The notes beneath the pieces were generated by a model that did no database searches, was not told the origin of the DNA, and saw only the letters and a program-made list of their open reading frames with translations. Shown here piece after piece: positions 59,420 to 64,000 of a DNA stretch of 64,000 nt. The stretch comes from Larkinella terrae (GTDB taxonomy: Bacteria > Bacteroidota > Bacteroidia > Cytophagales > Spirosomataceae), in NCBI RefSeq assembly GCF_009668025.1, contig NZ_WJXZ01000001.1:301814-365813 (forward strand). Reading direction: 5' to 3'. Every line of letters starts with the position of its first letter. Position 1 is the first letter of the stretch. The position numbers and the translations under genes were made by a program.

Positions 59420-62290
59420 ATGAACAAGATTCTTGCTACCGGACTCTGCCTGGCTTTGCTGGTATCCGGTGCGAATGCCCAGAAACCCGCCAAAACCGGT
59501 CAAAAAAAAGCCGCTGTTCCTTCCAAAGCTGCGGTTGCGGCCGGTATACCCGCTGAACTCAAACAGCCAATTCCGTTCGATCCGGACGTAAAAGTGGGCA
59601 AATTACCCAATGGACTGACGTATTACATCCGCAAAAATGCCGAACCCAAAAACCGGGCGGAGTTGCGGCTGGCCATCAACGCCGGGTCGATTCTGGAAAC
59701 CGACGACCAGCAGGGGCTGGCGCACTTCATGGAACACATGGCGTTCAACGGCACGAAGAACTTCCCGAAAAACGAGCTGGTGAGCTTTCTGCAATCGTCG
59801 GGCATCCGGTTTGGAGCCGACCTGAACGCGTCGACCGGTTTTGACGAGACAGTTTACCAACTGCCCGTCCCGACCGATTCGGCGCGCCTGTTTGAGCGGG
59901 CGTTTCAGATTCTGGAAGACTGGGCGCATAACGTGACGATGGACCCCACCGAAATCGACAAGGAACGCGGGGTGATTCTGGAAGAAGCCCGCTCGGGGCG
60001 CGGGGCCGATCAGCGGATGCGCGAAAAGTATTATCCGCTGATTCTCAACAACGCCCGCTACACCACCCGGCTGCCCATCGGGAAAGATGAGATCATCAAA
60101 ACCTTTAAACCGGAGGCTCTCCAGCGGTTTTACAAAGACTGGTACCGACCGGATCTGATGGCCGTTGTGGCCGTCGGCGATTTCGACGTGGCGCAGGTCG
60201 AAGGAATTATTAAGGAGAAATTTGGTCGGATTCCGGCGGTGAGTAATCCGAAACCGCGCGTGGAATACCCGATTCCGCCCCACAAAGATACCAAAATCGC
60301 GATTGTAACGGACCCGGAGCAGCCAAACACGATGGTCCAGATCATGTACAAACGCCCCGAAATCAAGGAAAAAACCCTGTACGACGTTCGGGAAGCCATC
60401 AAGCGGGTGCTGTTCAATTCCATGATCGGAAACCGGATTAACGAACTCACGCAGCAGTCCGACCCGCCGTTTCTGGCCGGATACAGCAATTACGGCGGTT
60501 TTCTGGGCGATCAGGATGCGTTCAGTTCGTACGTCGTTGCCAAAGATGGGAACGTAAACCGCGCCGTTACGGCCATTCTGGACGAAAACGCCCGCGTCGA
60601 CCGGTTTGGGTTTACCGAAACGGAGCTGGATCGCGCCAAAAAGCAGTACCAGAAGTATGTGGACCGGGCGTATCGGGAACGCGACAAAACCCGCTCAACC
60701 AGCTACGTCGGCGAGTACGTCGAGAACTTTCTGCACGGCGACATCCCGGTCAGCATTTCGTTTTACAACGATTTCGTCAAAAAATACCTGAATGGCATTA
60801 CCGTCGGCGACGTCAACAATCTTGCGAAACAGTTCATTACGACCGAAAACCGGGCCGTTGTGATCATGGCTCCCGAGAAGGACAAGGCCAAATTGCCAAC
60901 GGAAAAAGAGATATTAGCCCTGATCGACAACGCGGGCAAAAGCCTTACGGCCTACGTGGATAAAACGCTGGACAAACCGCTGTTGCCGACGTTGCCCGTG
61001 GGCGGCCCCGTAACGAGCCAGAAAGAAATCAAGGACATCAACGTCACGGAGTGGACGCTCCGAAACGGCGTGAAAGTGGTGCTGAAACCCACGGATTTTA
61101 AAAACGATCAGATTATTTTTTCGGCCAGCAGCCCGGGCGGCACCTCGCTCTACAACGACAAGGATTTTGAATCGGCCCGGTTTGCCTCGACACTTACGCA
61201 GATGAGCGGGATCGGTGAATACAGCCAGATTCAACTGGGTAAATACCTGACCGGAAAAACCGTCAACGTCTCGCCCTACATCGGCGAAACGACGGAAGGG
61301 TTCAGTGGCAGCACGACGCCCGATGACCTGGAAACCGCGCTGCAACTGGTGTATGCCTACTTTACGGCGCCCCGGAAAGACGCCGACGTGATTAAGGGAT
61401 TTCTGTCGAACCAGAAAAGTTTTCTGCAGAATCAACAGGCAACGCCCACGCCCCAGAAGGTTTTTCAGGACACGGTGCAGTCGTTGCTGGGGGCGTATAA
61501 CTACCGCCGATTGCCCATGACGCCCGACCGGCTGGATAAAGTGGACGTGGACCGGGCCGGGACGATTTACAAAGACCGCTTTGCCGACGCCAGCGATTTT
61601 ACGTTTTTCTTCGTCGGAAATTTCAATGAAAAAGACATCAAACCGCTGATTGAGAAATATCTGGGCGGTTTGCCGGTGACGAACCGAAAGGAAAACTACC
61701 GCGATCTGGGCATCCGGATTCCGGCGGGAAAAATTGAAAAATCCGTTACGAAAGGACTGGAACCACGCAGCATCGTTCAACTGGTGTTCAGCGGTGATTT
61801 TGTCTGGAATACGGATAACACCACCCAGGTCGATGCGCTCGCCGAAGTGCTGGAAATCAAGCTGATCGAAACGCTGCGGGAGGAAGAAAGCGGGGTTTAC
61901 GGCGTGAGTGTCAGCGGGGCATACGCGAAAATACCGGCGCAACGCTATACCTTCCGCATCAGTTTTGGTTGCGCGCCCGAAAACGTGGACAAGCTGATTG
62001 CCCGCACCCTGGCCGAAATCGACAAGCTGAAGCAGAACGGTGCCGAAACTAAGGACATCGACAAGTTCAAGGCCGAAACCCGGCGCGAAACCGAGCTGCA
62101 ACTGAAGCAGAACGGTTTTTGGCTGGGCTATCTTTCAAATCAATACTTCAACAACGACGCCCCGGACGAAATCCTGCACGAAGCGGAGTTTCTGAAACAG
62201 GTAACGCCCGAAAGCACGAAACAGGCCGCCAATCTGTATTTTGGCAAGAATTTCATCAAACTGCTGCTGGTGCCGGAACGAAAACAGTAG
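59420..62290 (+). CDS. M16-family zinc metallopeptidase
   Basis: A 956-residue two-repeat (about 450 residues each) protein of the insulinase/pitrilysin-type M16 family. A signal peptide ends near ANAQ, and the first repeat contains the inverted zinc motif HFMEH (His102, Glu105, His106) followed by ERGVILEEARSGRG, which supplies the downstream acid ligand. The second half (from about 540, WTLRNGVKVVLKPTDFKNDQ) lacks a zinc site and closes the peptide cavity, as usual in the family. It probably degrades small peptides in the periplasm. It is alone on its strand, with 65 bp between it and the NagX-like gene. Confidence 0.95.
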   Translation: MNKILATGLCLALLVSGANAQKPAKTGQKKAAVPSKAAVAAGIPAELKQPIPFDPDVKVGKLPNGLTYYIRKNAEPKNRAELRLAINAGSILETDDQQGLAHFMEHMAFNGTKNFPKNELVSFLQSSGIRFGADLNASTGFDETVYQLPVPTDSARLFERAFQILEDWAHNVTMDPTEIDKERGVILEEARSGRGADQRMREKYYPLILNNARYTTRLPIGKDEIIKTFKPEALQRFYKDWYRPDLMAVVAVGDFDVAQVEGIIKEKFGRIPAVSNPKPRVEYPIPPHKDTKIAIVTDPEQPNTMVQIMYKRPEIKEKTLYDVREAIKRVLFNSMIGNRINELTQQSDPPFLAGYSNYGGFLGDQDAFSSYVVAKDGNVNRAVTAILDENARVDRFGFTETELDRAKKQYQKYVDRAYRERDKTRSTSYVGEYVENFLHGDIPVSISFYNDFVKKYLNGITVGDVNNLAKQFITTENRAVVIMAPEKDKAKLPTEKEILALIDNAGKSLTAYVDKTLDKPLLPTLPVGGPVTSQKEIKDINVTEWTLRNGVKVVLKPTDFKNDQIIFSASSPGGTSLYNDKDFESARFASTLTQMSGIGEYSQIQLGKYLTGKTVNVSPYIGETTEGFSGSTTPDDLETALQLVYAYFTAPRKDADVIKGFLSNQKSFLQNQQATPTPQKVFQDTVQSLLGAYNYRRLPMTPDRLDKVDVDRAGTIYKDRFADASDFTFFFVGNFNEKDIKPLIEKYLGGLPVTNRKENYRDLGIRIPAGKIEKSVTKGLEPRSIVQLVFSGDFVWNTDNTTQVDALAEVLEIKLIETLREEESGVYGVSVSGAYAKIPAQRYTFRISFGCAPENVDKLIARTLAEIDKLKQNGAETKDIDKFKAETRRETELQLKQNGFWLGYLSNQYFNNDAPDEILHEAEFLKQVTPESTKQAANLYFGKNFIKLLLVPERKQ

Positions 62291-62391
62291 TCATCAACCC
62301 GGCACGAGCACGCTACCAAAAATTTCCCTGCTTTTGGTTAGTAGAAAAGAAGTGGCATGATTTGCCGATGGCCCGAATTTGGTTTTTGTAT

Positions 62392-63966
62392 ATGAGACAC
62401 CTGATCCCATTTTGTATTTTATTCTATTTCCTGATTTCATGTACGGCCAAAAAGCAAAATCAAAATGACAAAATTGAATTTGAAGAACCACCGGTTTCGA
62501 CGCTTTCGGGGAAAGAGCTCGCGATGGCGCACTGCGGGCGGTGTCACGCGTATGTAAGTCCCGACTTATTACCCAAATCGAACTGGCGGGATGTTCTTCC
62601 GGCAATGGGGCACCGGATGGGGATCTACAGCAGCGGTTTTCGTCCCGACAGTTTATTTGATCCCGGCGAAAGTGGCACCGTCGTGCGCGATGCCGATATC
62701 TTTCCGGAAAAGCCTGTTCTGGCCAAAGCCGACTGGCGCAAAATTGAGAACTATTACCTGGAGAATGCGCCGGACACCCTCGCTCCTCCCCTGCGCAAAA
62801 GCCCGATTCGAATCGGTCTGAAGCATTTCAAATACCGGGAACCCGCCTTTTCGCACCGGCCTTCGCTGACCACGATGGTCAAAATCCTGCCCAAAAATCG
62901 GGGGATCGTCTTTAGTGACGGCAAAAGCCGACGGAATATCCTAACCTTTTTAACCCCCGATCTCAAGGAAAATTACAGCCTGCCGCTGGAATCGACGCCG
63001 ATTCATTTTTACGAAAAACCGGATGAATTACTCCTGACTACGGTTGGAAAAGGCGTTTTCCCCACGGATGCGTCCGACGGCGCGCTGCAACGATTCACAA
63101 AAAATGGCGCGGGCTATCAGGCGGGGGCGGTGGCCATTTCCGATTTACGACGACCGGTTTTTATGGCTTACGGCGACCTGAACAAAGATGGGCGCGAAGA
63201 TGTGGTGGCCTGTGAGTTCGGCAACCAGACCGGCCAATTGGCCTGGTACGAAAACAACGGCAGCGGAGGCTACACGAAGCGGGTTTTGCGGGAAAAACCC
63301 GGTGCCATTTCGGCCATTATCAGGGATGCCAATCACGACGGCCTGCCGGATATTTATGTGCTCATGGCGCAGGCCGACGAAGGCGTTTTCCTGTATGAAA
63401 ACCGGGGAGCGGGTCAATTTCAGGAAAAGCGGTTGCTTACTTTTTTACCGCTCAATGGCTCCCAGCACATTGAACTGGCCGATTTCAATAAAGATGGTTT
63501 TGACGATATCGTCTACGTTTGCGGTGATAACGCGGATAAAACCCCGATCCTGAAGAACTACCACGGTATTTATATTTTCCTCAACGACGGAAAATCGCAT
63601 TTTAAACAGGCGTTTTTCTACCAGCTGAACGGGGCTTACAAGGCGATGGTGCGCGATTACGACCTCGATGGTGACCTGGATATTGCGGCCATTTCGTTCT
63701 TTCCGGACTATCTGCGCTACCCGGAAGAAAGCTTTATCTATTTGGAGAACAAAGGAAAGCTGAAATTTGACGATTACTCATTTCCCGAAGCCGCCAACGG
63801 ACGCTGGGTGGTGATGGATGCCGGTGACATGGATGCGGATGGCGATATCGACCTGGTTTTGGGTTCATTCGTGTATTTTATTCCGCAGGGCGACACAACC
63901 GGACTAGGCAAAAAATGGCTGACAACCGGGCCTTCGGTCGTGGTTCTGGAAAACACAACTCGCTAG
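62392..63966 (+). CDS. Lipoprotein with c-type heme motif and FG-GAP/VCBS repeats
   Basis: A 524-residue secreted lipoprotein. The signal ends in LISC (lipid Cys17), followed by a CGRCH heme-binding motif at 48-52 and then a propeller with FG-GAP-type repeats (GDLNKDGREDVVACEFGNQT, DANHDGLPDIYVL, DFNKDGFDDIVYVCG, YDLDGDLDIAAIS, GDMDADGDIDLVLG), each with a calcium-binding D-x-D/N-x-D-G core. The start at 62392 (MRHLIPFCILFYFLISC) is chosen because it gives the clean lipoprotein signal; an ATG at 62368 is possible, and earlier in-frame codons overlap the M16 gene. It is likely outer-membrane or surface located. A c-type cytochrome with a propeller could serve in electron transfer or adhesion; the function is unknown. 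Confidence 0.85.
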   Translation: MRHLIPFCILFYFLISCTAKKQNQNDKIEFEEPPVSTLSGKELAMAHCGRCHAYVSPDLLPKSNWRDVLPAMGHRMGIYSSGFRPDSLFDPGESGTVVRDADIFPEKPVLAKADWRKIENYYLENAPDTLAPPLRKSPIRIGLKHFKYREPAFSHRPSLTTMVKILPKNRGIVFSDGKSRRNILTFLTPDLKENYSLPLESTPIHFYEKPDELLLTTVGKGVFPTDASDGALQRFTKNGAGYQAGAVAISDLRRPVFMAYGDLNKDGREDVVACEFGNQTGQLAWYENNGSGGYTKRVLREKPGAISAIIRDANHDGLPDIYVLMAQADEGVFLYENRGAGQFQEKRLLTFLPLNGSQHIELADFNKDGFDDIVYVCGDNADKTPILKNYHGIYIFLNDGKSHFKQAFFYQLNGAYKAMVRDYDLDGDLDIAAISFFPDYLRYPEESFIYLENKGKLKFDDYSFPEAANGRWVVMDAGDMDADGDIDLVLGSFVYFIPQGDTTGLGKKWLTTGPSVVVLENTTR

Positions 63967-64000
63967 ATTTTACCGGAATACGTCATATAATTTCCTGCAA

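Noticed and set aside
1-64000. tRNA, rRNA, CRISPR, riboswitch or insertion sequence
   Set aside because: None recognised by eye; the repeats seen are hairpins without regular spacers, and no transposase motif was found.

Overview
The window looks like chromosomal DNA of a Bacteroidota bacterium of the order Cytophagales, most like Spirosoma or Larkinella. The evidence is indirect: type IX secretion sorting domains (at 31848 and 37445), a TAnnTTTG promoter box (15604), large FtsX-type permeases, TPR and PAS histidine kinases, many lipoproteins and Tat-type secreted enzymes, and GC content that looks slightly above 50% by eye. I see no rRNA, tRNA, CRISPR array, complete insertion sequence, phage or plasmid gene.

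Layout. 1-2.2 kb: a minus-strand redox unit of a Crp/Fnr regulator, a quinone-oxidoreductase-like enzyme and a truncated ferric-reductase-like membrane protein, with a perfect operator-like palindrome between regulator and enzyme. 2.4-9.7 kb: an eight-unit PQQ-type beta-propeller lipoprotein, an ABC permease, an SMP-30-like lipoprotein and a secreted Abhydrolase_10 protein. 9.9-15.6 kb: trehalose metabolism, with a TreS-maltokinase fusion whose kinase catalytic Asp reads Asn, then an OtsA-OtsB fusion. 15.6-24.2 kb: an OmpR-type two-component system, a small membrane protein and a complete RND tripartite efflux operon. 24.3-27.7 kb: a GntP-family transporter, an aquaporin, a DUF1080 protein and a small coiled-coil protein.

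27.8-54.1 kb is largely a carbohydrate region on the minus strand: two GH43 enzymes, a T9SS-exported beta-helix protein, a GH78 alpha-L-rhamnosidase, a Dabb protein, a Tat-exported sugar isomerase-like TIM barrel, a PQQ sugar dehydrogenase carrying its own cytochrome c and CBM6-like domain, a divergent NUDIX-type sugar regulator, an acyltransferase and a DUF1501/DUF1553 pair with c-type heme motifs. Two sensor kinases and two paralogous cohesin-like secreted proteins lie inside it; one of these is frameshifted just before a dockerin-like tail. No SusC/SusD pair is present. 54.7-64 kb: an LD-carboxypeptidase, a NagB-PIG-L fusion followed by a NagX-like membrane acyltransferase (amino-sugar use), an M16 peptidase and a heme-motif FG-GAP lipoprotein.

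Intergenic space is rich in palindromes: perfect 25-bp and 30-bp hairpins between genes, a roughly 450-bp mosaic of repeated hairpins at 54.3-54.77 kb, and several smaller hairpin families. The points I would check first are the Asn-for-Asp change in the maltokinase, the frameshifted dockerin-like protein, the GATAACA palindrome next to the Crp-type regulator, and the possibly cooperating oxidative sugar enzymes.
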